The position numbers were made by a program, and so were the translations under genes. The notes below the pieces were generated by a model, which was not told where the DNA came from, ran no database searches, and saw only the letters and a list, made by a program, of their open reading frames with translations. From the NCBI GenBank assembly GCA_044359955.1, contig JBIKLF010000004.1, positions 62,001 through 126,000 on the forward strand: DNA of 64,000 nt, read 5' to 3'. Of the stretch, positions 37,292 through 45,755 are shown one piece after another; within the stretch, counting starts at the first letter, position 1, and each line of letters opens with the position of its first letter. The stretch is from JACTMZ01 sp044359955 (lineage in GTDB: Bacteria > Verrucomicrobiota > Verrucomicrobiia > Chthoniobacterales > JACTMZ01).

Positions 37292-37714
37292 TCAGCCTGC
37301 TTGCTTCTTCAGCAGGTCGCGGATCTCGGTCAGCACCTTCTCCTCGGCCGAAGGCTCGGGCGGGACCGCCGGTTTGTCGGCTTCCTTTGCCTTCAGCGCG
37401 TTGATTCCTTTGACCAGCAGGAAGATCGCCCACGCGATGATCACGAACTGGATGGCGACCGTGATGAAATTGCCGTAATTCAAGGTCGGGGCCCCGGCCG
37501 CTTGGGCCACGGCCAAAGTTTCGTAGGCCTTGCCGTCGAGGCTGACATAGAGCTGACTGAAGTCCACGGTGCCGAGGATCAGCCCGATCGGCGGCATGAT
37601 GATGTCGTCGACCAGCGAGGAGACAATTTTCCCGAAAGCCGCGCCGATCACCACGCCCACTGCGAGGTCAATGGCGTTGCCTTTGGCGATAAAGGTTTTG
37701 AATTCGTTCAACAT
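37292..37714 (-). CDS. mscL: Large-conductance mechanosensitive channel MscL
   Basis: A 140-residue inner-membrane channel that opens under hypo-osmotic stress. It starts MLNEFKTFIAKGNAIDLAVGVVIGAAFGKIVSSLVDDIIMPPIG, the highly conserved N-terminal amphipathic helix and first membrane helix. The second helix is ITVAIQFVIIAWAIFLLVKGINAL, followed by the charged cytoplasmic bundle EEKVLTEIRDLLKK. The start at 37712-37714 is fixed by this conserved N-terminus; a longer in-frame extension is not conserved. Confidence 0.96.
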   Translation of the reverse strand: MLNEFKTFIAKGNAIDLAVGVVIGAAFGKIVSSLVDDIIMPPIGLILGTVDFSQLYVSLDGKAYETLAVAQAAGAPTLNYGNFITVAIQFVIIAWAIFLLVKGINALKAKEADKPAVPPEPSAEEKVLTEIRDLLKKQAG

Positions 37715-37803
37715 AGAATCCAACAAATGAATGCCCTCCGCCTCGCGCACCAGCAAAAAACGCTGTTGTTGACACGGATCGCCCTGACGCTTCCCATCGC
37801 CGC

Positions 37804-38568
37804 ATGCGCTTCCTGCTTCTCCTTCTCGCCTCCATCGCGGTTACCACCGCCGAACCTGTCCCGCTCCGCGTGGGGATGGATCTTTCCTACCCTCCATTCG
37901 AAACGATCGGACCGGACGGCAAGCCTACCGGCATCTCGGTCGAGCTGGCCCGAGGACTAGCCGACCGTCTCGGACGACCGCTCGTGATTGAAAATATCTC
38001 CTTTCCCGGTCTCATCCCCGCGCTCAAATCCGGCAAAATCGACGTGATCATTTCATCCATGACCGCCACGCCTGAGCGCGCCAAGGCCGTCGCTTTTTCC
38101 GAACCCTATCTGACCGCAGGACTTGCCGCCCTCGTGCCCGCAGCCAGCACAGCCCAAGGACTCGGCGACCTCGACCAAAGCGACCGCACCATTGTGGTCC
38201 GCCAGGGCACCACGGGAGAAGTTTTTGCCCGGACCAAAGTGCAAAAGGCGCGCGTCATCACGCTGGACAAAGAAAGCGCCTGCGTTCTGGAAGTCACGCA
38301 GGGCAAAGCGGACGCCTTCATCTACGACCAAATGTCCGTTTTCCAAAATGCCAAGCGCAACCCGCAATCCACCCGCGCCCTGCTCAACCCGCTGCAAAAG
38401 GAGTCATGGGCCATTGCCTTGCGCCAAGGCGACGAGGCACTGCGCACGCGGGTCAACAAATTCCTCACCGAATTCCGCGCGGGCGGCGGATTCGATCGGT
38501 TGGCCGACAAATACCTGACCGAGGAAAAGTCCGCCTTCGCCGCTCAAGGTATCCCATTTTTCTTTTAG
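37804..38568 (+). CDS. Family 3 extracellular solute-binding protein (amino-acid type)
   Basis: A 254-residue periplasmic binding protein with a short signal peptide (MRFLLLLLASIAVTTAE). It has the family 3 pattern LRVGMDLSYPPFETIGPDGKPTGISVELARGLADRLG, the IDVIISSMTATPERAKAVAFSEPY core and a late GGGFDRLADKYL. It would bind a polar amino acid or related solute. No permease or ATPase gene is adjacent, so it is an orphan and may serve a transporter elsewhere. It converges with transketolase. Confidence 0.88.
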   Translation: MRFLLLLLASIAVTTAEPVPLRVGMDLSYPPFETIGPDGKPTGISVELARGLADRLGRPLVIENISFPGLIPALKSGKIDVIISSMTATPERAKAVAFSEPYLTAGLAALVPAASTAQGLGDLDQSDRTIVVRQGTTGEVFARTKVQKARVITLDKESACVLEVTQGKADAFIYDQMSVFQNAKRNPQSTRALLNPLQKESWAIALRQGDEALRTRVNKFLTEFRAGGGFDRLADKYLTEEKSAFAAQGIPFFF

Positions 38569-38604
38569 GGGCGGCGGCCATGACCAAAAACGCCCCGCGG
38601 TCGG

Positions 38605-40599
38605 TCATGGTCTGGCCAACAACGTCCGACCGGCCTGAAGCAGAGCATCAACGCTGATCCCAAGCGTCTTCAGCACCGTCCCACCGGGCGCGCTGAGGCC
38701 GAAGCGATCGATGCCGATGACCACCCCGCGGCGGCCGACATAACGATACCAGGGCTGCGAAACACCCGCCTCGATCGAGACCCGGCGCACACAATCCGGC
38801 GGGAGCACGAAGTCGCGGTATTCCTCGGTCTGACGCTCGAAGCGCTCGAAGCAAGGGAGCGAGACAACCCGCACCGAGGTCCCGAGCTTCTCCGCCGCTT
38901 CCATGGCCAGCTGCAACTCGCTGCCCGTGGCCAACAAAATGAGTTCAAGCGGTGATGTCTCACGGCGGGCAATGTAGCCGCCGCGCAAAGTTCCCTGCCG
39001 TGCGTCCTCCTCGGGAATTTGCCGCAGGGTCGCCAGGACTTGGCGCGACAAGGCAAGCAAGGTCGGACCGTCTTTGCGGTCGAAAGCAGCCGCGAACGCA
39101 CCTGCCGTCTCGGCCGGGTCCGCCGGCCGGATGACATCGAGGTTAGGGATGGCCCGGAGGGCGGCCACGGCTTCGACCGGCTGATGGGTCGGCCCGTCCT
39201 CACCCACCCCGACCGAGTCATGGGTGAAAATGTAGACCACCGGGAGATGCGAAAGTGCCGCCACCCGGATCGCCCCGCGAGCGTAGTCGCTGAAGACCAG
39301 GAAGGTGGCGCCGCTCGCATGGAAGATCCCGTCGTAGGCGATGCCGTTGAGCAGACCCGCCATGCCATGCTCGCGGATCCCGAAACGGATGTTGCGCCCG
39401 GCATGGTTGCGTGCGTCAAAGTCGCCTCCGTCCTGGATGTAGTTGAGCGTGGATCCGTGCAAGTCCGCGCTGCCACTCACCAGCAAGGGCAGCGCCTTGG
39501 CCACATACTGCAGGATATCGCTGCCCGCTTTGCGGGTGGCAATGTCCGGAGCCTCGGCCGGATAATCCGGGATGCACTTGAGCAGATCGGGGTAATTTTT
39601 GGCCACGGCCGCGTCCAATTCCGCGGCGAGGTCACTATTCGCCTGGCGCCACGCCTCGAAGCGTGTGTGCCATGCGGCGCCGGCGGCCTCGAGACCGGCG
39701 GCATGACGCGCGAAGTATTCGCGCACCTCGGGCGCCACGTAAAATTTCTCCTCCGGCAGACCGAGGCCTTGGCGCGCTTCATCCGCGAATTTGACCCCAC
39801 CCTCGCCATGCGCCTTGCTCGTGCCCGCCACCTCGGGAATACCTTTGCCAATGAGCGTCTTGGCCACGATGAGCTGCGGGGAACCCGTGGCCGACTTTGC
39901 TTTGTCATAAGCACGGAGAAACTCATCCATGTTTTGTCCGTCCACCTCTTGCACCGTCCAGCCATAGGCTTTGAACCGGCCGATGGTGTCCTCGCTCTGC
40001 GTGAAGAGCGCCATGGCGTCGAGCGTCACATTGTTGGAGTCGTAAATGAGGATGAGGTTGTCCAACTGCAGGTGGCCTGCCAGCGCACAGGCTTCGCTCG
40101 CCACCCCTTCCTGCAGACATCCGTCGCCGGCCAGACAGACGACCTTGTGGTCAAAAATACGGTGCTCGGGCGTGTTGAAGCGCGCTTCGGACATTTTGCC
40201 CGATACCGCCAAGCCAACCGCATTGGCCACGCCCTGACCCAGCGGTCCGGTGGTGCATTCGACGCCCGGCGTCTCGCCAAATTCCGGATGCCCCGGCGTG
40301 ATGCTGCCCAGCTGGCGGAACTTTTTCACCTGCTCGAGCGGCACGTCGTAGCCCGAGAGATGCAGCCACGCGTAAAGAAACATGCTGCCGTGGCCGGCGG
40401 AGAGGACAAAACGGTCGCGATTCAGCCAGCGCGGTTCCTTCGGATTGTAGCGCAGGGCGAAGCCGAAAAGAACGGCGCCCATTTCGGCGCAACCCAAGGG
40501 CAAGCCAAGGTGGCCGGATTTGCAGGCGGCTACGGCGTCGATCGCGAGTCCCCGCGCATCGCGCGCGGCCTGGGTGAGAATTTCGTTGGGCAGGGTCAT
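38605..40599 (-). CDS. tkt: Transketolase
   Basis: A 664-residue thiamine-diphosphate enzyme of the pentose phosphate pathway, close to the length of E. coli TktA. Motifs: CKSGHLGLPLGCAEMG, SAGHGSMFLYAWLHL, TPGHPEFGETPGVECTTGPLGQG, the TPP-binding GDGCLQEGVASEACALAGHLQLDNLILIYDSNN, and the pyrimidine domain with FTHDSVGVGEDGPTHQPVE. The start at 40597-40599 matches the conserved N-terminus; the frame is open further upstream into the divergent thrB gene but without similarity. Confidence 0.95.
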   Translation of the reverse strand: MTLPNEILTQAARDARGLAIDAVAACKSGHLGLPLGCAEMGAVLFGFALRYNPKEPRWLNRDRFVLSAGHGSMFLYAWLHLSGYDVPLEQVKKFRQLGSITPGHPEFGETPGVECTTGPLGQGVANAVGLAVSGKMSEARFNTPEHRIFDHKVVCLAGDGCLQEGVASEACALAGHLQLDNLILIYDSNNVTLDAMALFTQSEDTIGRFKAYGWTVQEVDGQNMDEFLRAYDKAKSATGSPQLIVAKTLIGKGIPEVAGTSKAHGEGGVKFADEARQGLGLPEEKFYVAPEVREYFARHAAGLEAAGAAWHTRFEAWRQANSDLAAELDAAVAKNYPDLLKCIPDYPAEAPDIATRKAGSDILQYVAKALPLLVSGSADLHGSTLNYIQDGGDFDARNHAGRNIRFGIREHGMAGLLNGIAYDGIFHASGATFLVFSDYARGAIRVAALSHLPVVYIFTHDSVGVGEDGPTHQPVEAVAALRAIPNLDVIRPADPAETAGAFAAAFDRKDGPTLLALSRQVLATLRQIPEEDARQGTLRGGYIARRETSPLELILLATGSELQLAMEAAEKLGTSVRVVSLPCFERFERQTEEYRDFVLPPDCVRRVSIEAGVSQPWYRYVGRRGVVIGIDRFGLSAPGGTVLKTLGISVDALLQAGRTLLARP

Positions 40600-40704
40600 G
40601 GTGGACCCTCTATTTCGCCGTGACCGGCGCCCGGCGGCAAGCAAACTCTCCCCTGCGGGGGAATTTGCCACGCGCAAGGGTTTCGGCCAAGCTGGAGCAG
40701 TTTT

Positions 40705-41541
40705 ATGAACAAGGTCACCGTGCGCGTTCCTGCCACCAGTGCGAATCTCGGACCGGGGTTCGATTGTCTGGGTGTCGCTCTCGATCTCTCCAGCCGCGTG
40801 ACCGTCGAACGCGGTGGCGCGACGCTGCCCGATCCCATGGTCGGCACCGCAGCCGACACATTTTTCGCCGAGGCCGGCCTCCCGGCTTTCGCCTATGGGT
40901 GGTCGATCGAGGGCGAGATTCCCCGCTCCCGCGGGCTCGGCAGCAGCGTCGCTGTGCGCTTGGGCATCCTTCACGGACTGAACGAACTGGCAGACCGGCC
41001 CCTTGATGCGACGCAAGTTTACTTGCTTTGCGCCAAGTTGGAGGGACATCCCGACAACGCCGCGCCAGCCGCCTTCGGGGGCTTCGCCGCGGCCCGTCCG
41101 GATGGCACTTATTTCCGCTGCGACATCTCTCCGGACCTGCGCTTTGTTTTGCTCGTTCCACCTCACGAGGTCGATACCGACGCATCCCGTGTTCAGCTGC
41201 CAGACCATGTCTCGCGCCGCGATGCCGTGTTCAACATCTCCCACGCGAGCATGATCACCGCGGCCTTTGCCTCGCGGCGTTACGAACTGCTGCGCGGTTC
41301 CATGTCCGACCGTTTGCATCAACCCTACCGCGAGCCCGCCGTCCCTCACCTGCGGCCGGCCATTGCGGCCGCCGTAAACGCCGGTGCGCTCGGCGGCTAC
41401 CTCAGCGGATCCGGGTCCGCCGTGGCCTGCCTGACGCTCGACGATCCCGGTGCGGTGGCGGCCGCCCTGCAGTCCGTGCTGCCCGAGGCTCGGGTTCACA
41501 TTCTCAGCGCGGACAACCATGGCGTCGCCGTGGAAAGCTGA
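40705..41541 (+). CDS. thrB: Homoserine kinase
   Basis: A 278-residue GHMP-family kinase that phosphorylates homoserine in threonine synthesis. It starts MNKVTVRVPATSANLGPGFDCLGVALDL, the ThrB N-terminal motif, and carries the ATP loop IPRSRGLGSSVAVRLG and the late GALGGYLSGSGSAVACL. A GGAGCAG sequence lies just upstream of the ATG as ribosome binding site. lpxK follows three bases after its stop. No other threonine-pathway gene is near. Confidence 0.93.
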   Translation: MNKVTVRVPATSANLGPGFDCLGVALDLSSRVTVERGGATLPDPMVGTAADTFFAEAGLPAFAYGWSIEGEIPRSRGLGSSVAVRLGILHGLNELADRPLDATQVYLLCAKLEGHPDNAAPAAFGGFAAARPDGTYFRCDISPDLRFVLLVPPHEVDTDASRVQLPDHVSRRDAVFNISHASMITAAFASRRYELLRGSMSDRLHQPYREPAVPHLRPAIAAAVNAGALGGYLSGSGSAVACLTLDDPGAVAAALQSVLPEARVHILSADNHGVAVES

Positions 41542-41543
41542 CC

Positions 41544-42749
41544 ATGCGTGTCATCCTCGAAAGGTTCGAGCGCTACGCTGTCGATGTCATTCTCGAGCGC
41601 CGCGAAGGCGGCCGCGCTAATGCACTGAAGTTTGTCCTCGGTGGCTTTTCCCGGCTTTATGAACGGGCTGTGCAGATCCGTCTTGGCCTCTACCGCCGCC
41701 GCATCCTGCGACCCCAGGAACTCGGCTGTCCCGTGGTCAGCGTGGGAAATCTCACCGTCGGCGGCACCGGCAAGACACCCGTGGCCGAAATGCTGGCGAG
41801 GGAGCTGCAGCGACGCGGACGCCGGGTGGCCATTCTCAGCCGCGGCTACAAAAGCGTCCCCCGCCCCTTCATGCAACGGCTGCGCAACAAGCTCTTCAAG
41901 CACCTTGACCTCTTCCCGCCGCGTATCGTCTCCGACGGCCGGGAGGTTCTCCTCGATTCGCGTCGCGCCGGGGACGAACCGCACATGCTGGCCAAGAATC
42001 TCCCCGGCGTCTGCGTGCTGGTTGACAAGGACCGGGTCAAAAGCGGACTCCACGCTCTGCGCCATTTCGACAGCGACATCCTGCTCCTCGACGACGGACT
42101 GCAATACCAGCGCCTGCGTCACGGGATCGATGTCGTCCTGATCGACCGCCAATCACCCTTCGGCAACGAACGCCTCCTGCCCCGAGGCACTCTCCGCGAA
42201 CCGCCGGCCAACCTCAGCCGCGCCTCCTACATTATCGTCACCAAATCCGGCCCCGAACCGGACGAGGCCCTCCTCGCCCGCTTGCGCACCCTCAACCGCA
42301 CCGCGGCCATCATCGAATGCAGCCACGCTCCGCGCCATTGGGAGGATCTCAAGACCGGCGTGAAATTTCCCCTCGGTCACCTGCGCGGACGCCACGTCGG
42401 CGCCCTCAGCGGCATCGCACGCCCGGAAAGTTTCGAGGAAGGCGTGCGCCAACTCGGGGCCGTGGTTGACATTTCCAAAGCCTTTGCCGACCACCACCGC
42501 TTTACCAAAAAAGAAATCCTCCGCTTCCTCGAATGGTGCGACCGGCGCTCGCTCGATGCACTCGTCACCACGGAAAAAGACGCCGTCCGTTTTCCCGACA
42601 TCGACCAACCTCAGGTCCCGATGCTCTTTCTCCGCGTGGAAATTGAAATCCTCCGAGGCGGGAGTCACTGGGAGGAGCTTCTCTCGCGCCTCGCCGCCGC
42701 CAGTGTCACAACTGACGGTGCCAGACGTAACGCTGCAGCAGGACTTTGA
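41544..42749 (+). CDS. lpxK: Tetraacyldisaccharide 4'-kinase LpxK
   Basis: A 401-residue inner-membrane-associated kinase that phosphorylates the lipid A disaccharide precursor. Motifs: PVVSVGNLTVGGTGKTPVAEML (P-loop), AILSRGYKS, SDGREVLL, GDEPHMLA and the LLLDDGLQYQRLRHGIDVVLID block, then ALSGIARPESFE and VTTEKDAVRFP. The protein is longer than E. coli LpxK. The ATG at 41544, two bases after the thrB stop, is used. Presence of lpxK indicates lipopolysaccharide. Its 3' end overlaps the convergent permease gene by 44 bases. Confidence 0.94.
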   Translation: MRVILERFERYAVDVILERREGGRANALKFVLGGFSRLYERAVQIRLGLYRRRILRPQELGCPVVSVGNLTVGGTGKTPVAEMLARELQRRGRRVAILSRGYKSVPRPFMQRLRNKLFKHLDLFPPRIVSDGREVLLDSRRAGDEPHMLAKNLPGVCVLVDKDRVKSGLHALRHFDSDILLLDDGLQYQRLRHGIDVVLIDRQSPFGNERLLPRGTLREPPANLSRASYIIVTKSGPEPDEALLARLRTLNRTAAIIECSHAPRHWEDLKTGVKFPLGHLRGRHVGALSGIARPESFEEGVRQLGAVVDISKAFADHHRFTKKEILRFLEWCDRRSLDALVTTEKDAVRFPDIDQPQVPMLFLRVEIEILRGGSHWEELLSRLAAASVTTDGARRNAAAGL

Positions 42750-43884
42750 TTGTCGCGGTCAGCGGCACAGCGAGAAGCGAGCCGAGCAGAACCCCCAGAA
42801 TCAAACTCCAGACCAGAACGGAAAAGATCACGGTCAGCGGATGGAGACTCACCGAGCTGCCGACCACCCGCGGGGCGATGAAGAAACTTTCCAGATTGCT
42901 CATGCCGACAAAAATCGCCGTGACAATAAGCGGATGCGTCCAGTCCCCGAATTGCGCCACCGCGATGAGGACCGCCGGAACCCAGCAAATGGTCAGACCG
43001 ACATACGGAATGAGGGCAAGCAACCCGACCGCCAACCCGATGAGCAGCGCGAAATTCAGCCCCATGATGTAAAGCGCCGCACCAATGAGCGCACCGTCGA
43101 TGAGACTGACCGTGAATTGACCGCGGAAATACCGCACCAAGTAACTGTTGATCTCGTTGAGCAGCCAGGCCACCTCGTCGCGGAGCTTGGAGTCCGGTAA
43201 CGGGATATACTGACGCCACTCCTGCGAGAACCGCGCGGAATCTTTGAGGAAAAAGAAAAGAAAAAGCGGCACCAAAAGCAAACTCACCGCCACCCCAGCC
43301 ACCCCGAGAAATCCGCCGGCACTGCGTTGGAGGAAAGAACCGACCGTGGACAATATTTCCGGCAGCCTTTCCTGCACCCACGCGACAAAGCCCTCCACGT
43401 AGCTGCCGACCATCGCCCACAATTCGTCGCGAATCGTCCGCTCCTCGCCGAGCACGGAGGAGGGCTGCAACTGGTGCTGCAAGCCGCGCACCCAATCCAG
43501 GGTGGAAAGCAGCAAGGTTTGTCCGCGCGCCGCTTGGTCGGGCAGCGTCTGGCCGAACTGTGAGGTCTGCTGCCAAAGAACAGGACCGACCCAAAGTCCG
43601 ATGCCGCTCAGCCCCAGGCCGATGGCCAAAAAAAGGACCACCACCGCGGACGTCCGCCGCAGCCCGAAAGAGCACAACTTGTCGACCACCGGCGTGAGCA
43701 GATAAGTCAGGATAACGGCTGCCACCACGGGAATGAGCAAGGGCTGGAGAAACGCAGCCGCACGCACGACCAGGAGAACCACGCCCGAAAACACCGCGAC
43801 CAGAGCCACCACAGCCAAAGCCGTCAGCGCGGCATACCAGAACCTTCGCTGCCAGGCTGCCGGTCGGATTTCCTCAATGTGCAC
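42706..43884 (-). CDS. AI-2E family transporter (PerM-like permease)
   Basis: A polytopic membrane protein of about 392 residues with seven or more hydrophobic helices. Family signs are AAFLQPLLIPVVAAVILTYLLTPVVDKL near the N-terminus, LLVPLFLFFFLKD, YFRGQFTVSLIDGALIGAALYIMGLNFALLIGLAVGLLALIPYVG and SLHPLTVIFSVLVWSLILGVLLGSLLAVPLTA. Members move varied substrates or act as Na+/H+ antiporters; autoinducer transport should not be assumed. The start is uncertain: GTG at 43882-43884 avoids overlap with the upstream WYL gene, while ATG at 43956 would add 24 residues and overlap it. Confidence 0.88.
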   Translation of the reverse strand: MHIEEIRPAAWQRRFWYAALTALAVVALVAVFSGVVLLVVRAAAFLQPLLIPVVAAVILTYLLTPVVDKLCSFGLRRTSAVVVLFLAIGLGLSGIGLWVGPVLWQQTSQFGQTLPDQAARGQTLLLSTLDWVRGLQHQLQPSSVLGEERTIRDELWAMVGSYVEGFVAWVQERLPEILSTVGSFLQRSAGGFLGVAGVAVSLLLVPLFLFFFLKDSARFSQEWRQYIPLPDSKLRDEVAWLLNEINSYLVRYFRGQFTVSLIDGALIGAALYIMGLNFALLIGLAVGLLALIPYVGLTICWVPAVLIAVAQFGDWTHPLIVTAIFVGMSNLESFFIAPRVVGSSVSLHPLTVIFSVLVWSLILGVLLGSLLAVPLTATIKVLLQRYVWHRQL

Positions 43885-43921
43885 CGACCCAGCCTGAGCG
43901 AAGAACGGGACGGTTTGAATC

Positions 43922-44965
43922 CTAATCTTTGCCCGTCCGTCCGCGCGCCGTGCCATAAACCTCAGCCGTCGCCGCCGCAGCCCGCGCCATATCCCTTCGC
44001 AATTCATCCGGTTCCAGCACCTCGGCCTCCGCGCCCCAGCCGAGTAACCACTGACGGAGGTCCGGCGAGAGCCCGGCCCGCATCTCCAAGACGAGACCCC
44101 GCGCATCCCGGGTCAGCTTCTGCGTGGCATGCCAGACCCGTTCCCCGATCAGTCGCTCCGCCACGCCGGTGAACCGCACCCTCACCTTCCGTGCCCTTCC
44201 CCCCTCAAACACCGCAAAACTACCCTCGAGCATTTTCGCGAGGGAGAAGTTCTTCGGCCGCCGGAATTTCACTCCGGTCTGCTCGACCCTCCGGATCCGT
44301 GGCAGCGCGAAGGTGCGCACCGCTCCACGCGAGCCGTCATGACCGAACAAATACCATTGGTTCTCGATACAGCCGAGATGGTAGGGCTGCACCGTCCGCG
44401 TCTCCTCCTTCTCCCCGGCCAGCTTGTGGTAAGCCAATGCCACCTCCGCGCCCTCCGTCACCGCCTTGGCCAGCGCGTCGAAAACCTGCACATCGGCCAA
44501 ACCAGTCCCGCTGCTCCGCACGGACAGCGCGCCTTCCAACTCATGCCAGGCGATCTCCATATCGCCGCCCAGCGAGCGACTCAACTTGCGGAAAGCGCCG
44601 GCCAGCGGACGCTCGAAAGTCGTGCCGCGGAACTGCTCGAGCGATTTCTGGGCGAGCAATAAAGCAGCCACCTCGCCCTGCGAAATTTTCATCACCGGAA
44701 AATCACGAACTGCCGCGGTGTAATAAAACCCATGCTTCACCGCATCGTATTCGAGGGGAAGTCCCAGCCGGTCGCGCATGAACTCCACATCGCGCATCAC
44801 CGTCTTGGCCGACACTTCAAGCTTCACGGCCAGGCCCTGACAATTCGGATGGTCACCTTCGGAGATCTCACGGTGGATTCGCCACATCCGCTCCATGGGC
44901 GGACGCGTGATGCCGTCCGGGGCATTTTTGGCGGTCGATGATTTTTTTGGTGGTTTGGCAGGCAT
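43922..44965 (-). CDS. WYL-domain transcriptional regulator
   Basis: A 347-residue regulator. After a basic N-terminal tail, a DeoR/HTH_11-like winged helix spans about 28-85 (MWRIHREISEGDHPNCQGLAVKLEVSAKTVMRDVEFMRDRLGLPLEYD). A WYL domain follows at about 170-240 (ALAYHKLAGEKEETRTVQPYHLGCIENQWYLFGHD) with a WCX-type C-terminal extension (RVRFTGVAERLIGERVWH). Such proteins sense ligands or nucleic acid and control stress or defence genes. No defence system lies nearby. It is followed by the permease gene and is divergent from a small frame at 45008. Confidence 0.88.
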   Translation of the reverse strand: MPAKPPKKSSTAKNAPDGITRPPMERMWRIHREISEGDHPNCQGLAVKLEVSAKTVMRDVEFMRDRLGLPLEYDAVKHGFYYTAAVRDFPVMKISQGEVAALLLAQKSLEQFRGTTFERPLAGAFRKLSRSLGGDMEIAWHELEGALSVRSSGTGLADVQVFDALAKAVTEGAEVALAYHKLAGEKEETRTVQPYHLGCIENQWYLFGHDGSRGAVRTFALPRIRRVEQTGVKFRRPKNFSLAKMLEGSFAVFEGGRARKVRVRFTGVAERLIGERVWHATQKLTRDARGLVLEMRAGLSPDLRQWLLGWGAEAEVLEPDELRRDMARAAAATAEVYGTARGRTGKD

Positions 44966-45007
44966 GGGACAGCGGATGTCCTACCCCATCGCTGAAACTC
45001 GCGGGCG

Positions 45008-45181
45008 ATGAAAGCAAAAACACACACCCAGTCCGCTAACCGCACCCGCCGCACCCGTCACGACGAACCGCTGCCTCACGAATTGGGCACGCACTTGTTC
45101 GCCCTGATCAAGCGCAACCTGCTGGCCCGGCGCCAATCCCAACCCGCCCCTTCGGCCAACCAACTCACCTTCGCCTTCTGA
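45008..45181 (+). CDS. Small basic hypothetical protein (57 residues)
   Basis: ATG at 45008 opens a 57-residue frame ending TGA at 45181. The protein is basic in its first half (MKAKTHTQSANRTRRTRHDE) and has one amphipathic helix-like segment (LPHELGTHLFALIKRNLLARRQ). It starts 42 bases from the divergent WYL regulator gene. I do not recognise a family; it may be a small regulatory or nucleic-acid-binding peptide, or a chance frame. Confidence 0.4.
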   Translation: MKAKTHTQSANRTRRTRHDEPLPHELGTHLFALIKRNLLARRQSQPAPSANQLTFAF

Positions 45182-45238
45182 TTTCACCAGCACGGCGGAA
45201 ATCGCGTCTTCCGCGCAGGCCTCGACCCACTCCCTCCG

Positions 45239-45742
45239 TTAGCTTGTCGCCACAACGACGAGCGCGTAGAGCGCCGCCGCCACGCCTAAACCGAGCGAAC
45301 CCCAAGCGGCTAGCGCGAGGGTGTCGCGCTTCTTGACTTCGGGCGGCAAGGGCGAGAGCGGACGGAAATTTTCCGGGCGCCCCGTGCCGGCGGCGTCCGA
45401 CGTGACGTCCTGGGTCATGACCGCCACAGCCTCCTCTTTGTCCCCCACCGCAGCGGCTGGCTCCATAAAAACGCTGCGCACCCCACCGAAGTAAATCTCA
45501 TCACCCTCCGCCAACCCATGCTCACCGGTGATCTGAACCCCGTTGAGAAAGGTGCCGTTGGTCGAATTAAGATCGCGCAGAACCGCGCCCCCCTCCGCAC
45601 CGACAATCTCCGCATGGCGACTCGAAACCGACGCATCGTCGAGTTGCACATCGTTGTCACCAAGACGGCCGATGCTCAGACTTTCCCCCACGCACTCATG
45701 GGTCGTCGGGCTGTCTTCAGGAAAATAAACGGTCAGGCGCAT
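45239..45742 (-). CDS. FHA domain protein with C-terminal membrane anchor
   Basis: A 167-residue protein. Residues about 1-95 form a forkhead-associated phosphothreonine-binding domain with the canonical IGRLGDNDVQLDDASVSSRHAEI and LRDLNSTNGTFLNG motifs (Arg, Ser, His and Asn all present). A linker leads to one C-terminal helix (LALAAWGSLGLGVAAALYALVVVA), so the FHA domain should face the cytoplasm. It would bind a protein phosphorylated by a Ser/Thr kinase not seen here. It starts 13 bases after the carA stop on the same strand and is probably cotranscribed. Confidence 0.88.
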   Translation of the reverse strand: MRLTVYFPEDSPTTHECVGESLSIGRLGDNDVQLDDASVSSRHAEIVGAEGGAVLRDLNSTNGTFLNGVQITGEHGLAEGDEIYFGGVRSVFMEPAAAVGDKEEAVAVMTQDVTSDAAGTGRPENFRPLSPLPPEVKKRDTLALAAWGSLGLGVAAALYALVVVATS

Positions 45743-45755
45743 GGGAACCCCGAAA

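Noticed and set aside
38578..38610. Inverted repeat CCATGACC/GGTCATGG between the solute-binding protein and transketolase genes as a terminator
   Set aside because: The arms are only eight bases with a long loop, there is no T-run on either strand, and one arm overlaps the tkt stop codon.
40600..41520. A 307-codon N-terminal extension of transketolase on the minus strand
   Set aside because: The extension lies antisense to thrB and has no similarity to transketolases, whose conserved N-terminus starts at 40599.
44107..45007. Possible defence island around the WYL regulator
   Set aside because: Neighbours are an AI-2E family permease, a small frame and an FHA/carA unit; no nuclease, methylase or toxin gene is present.
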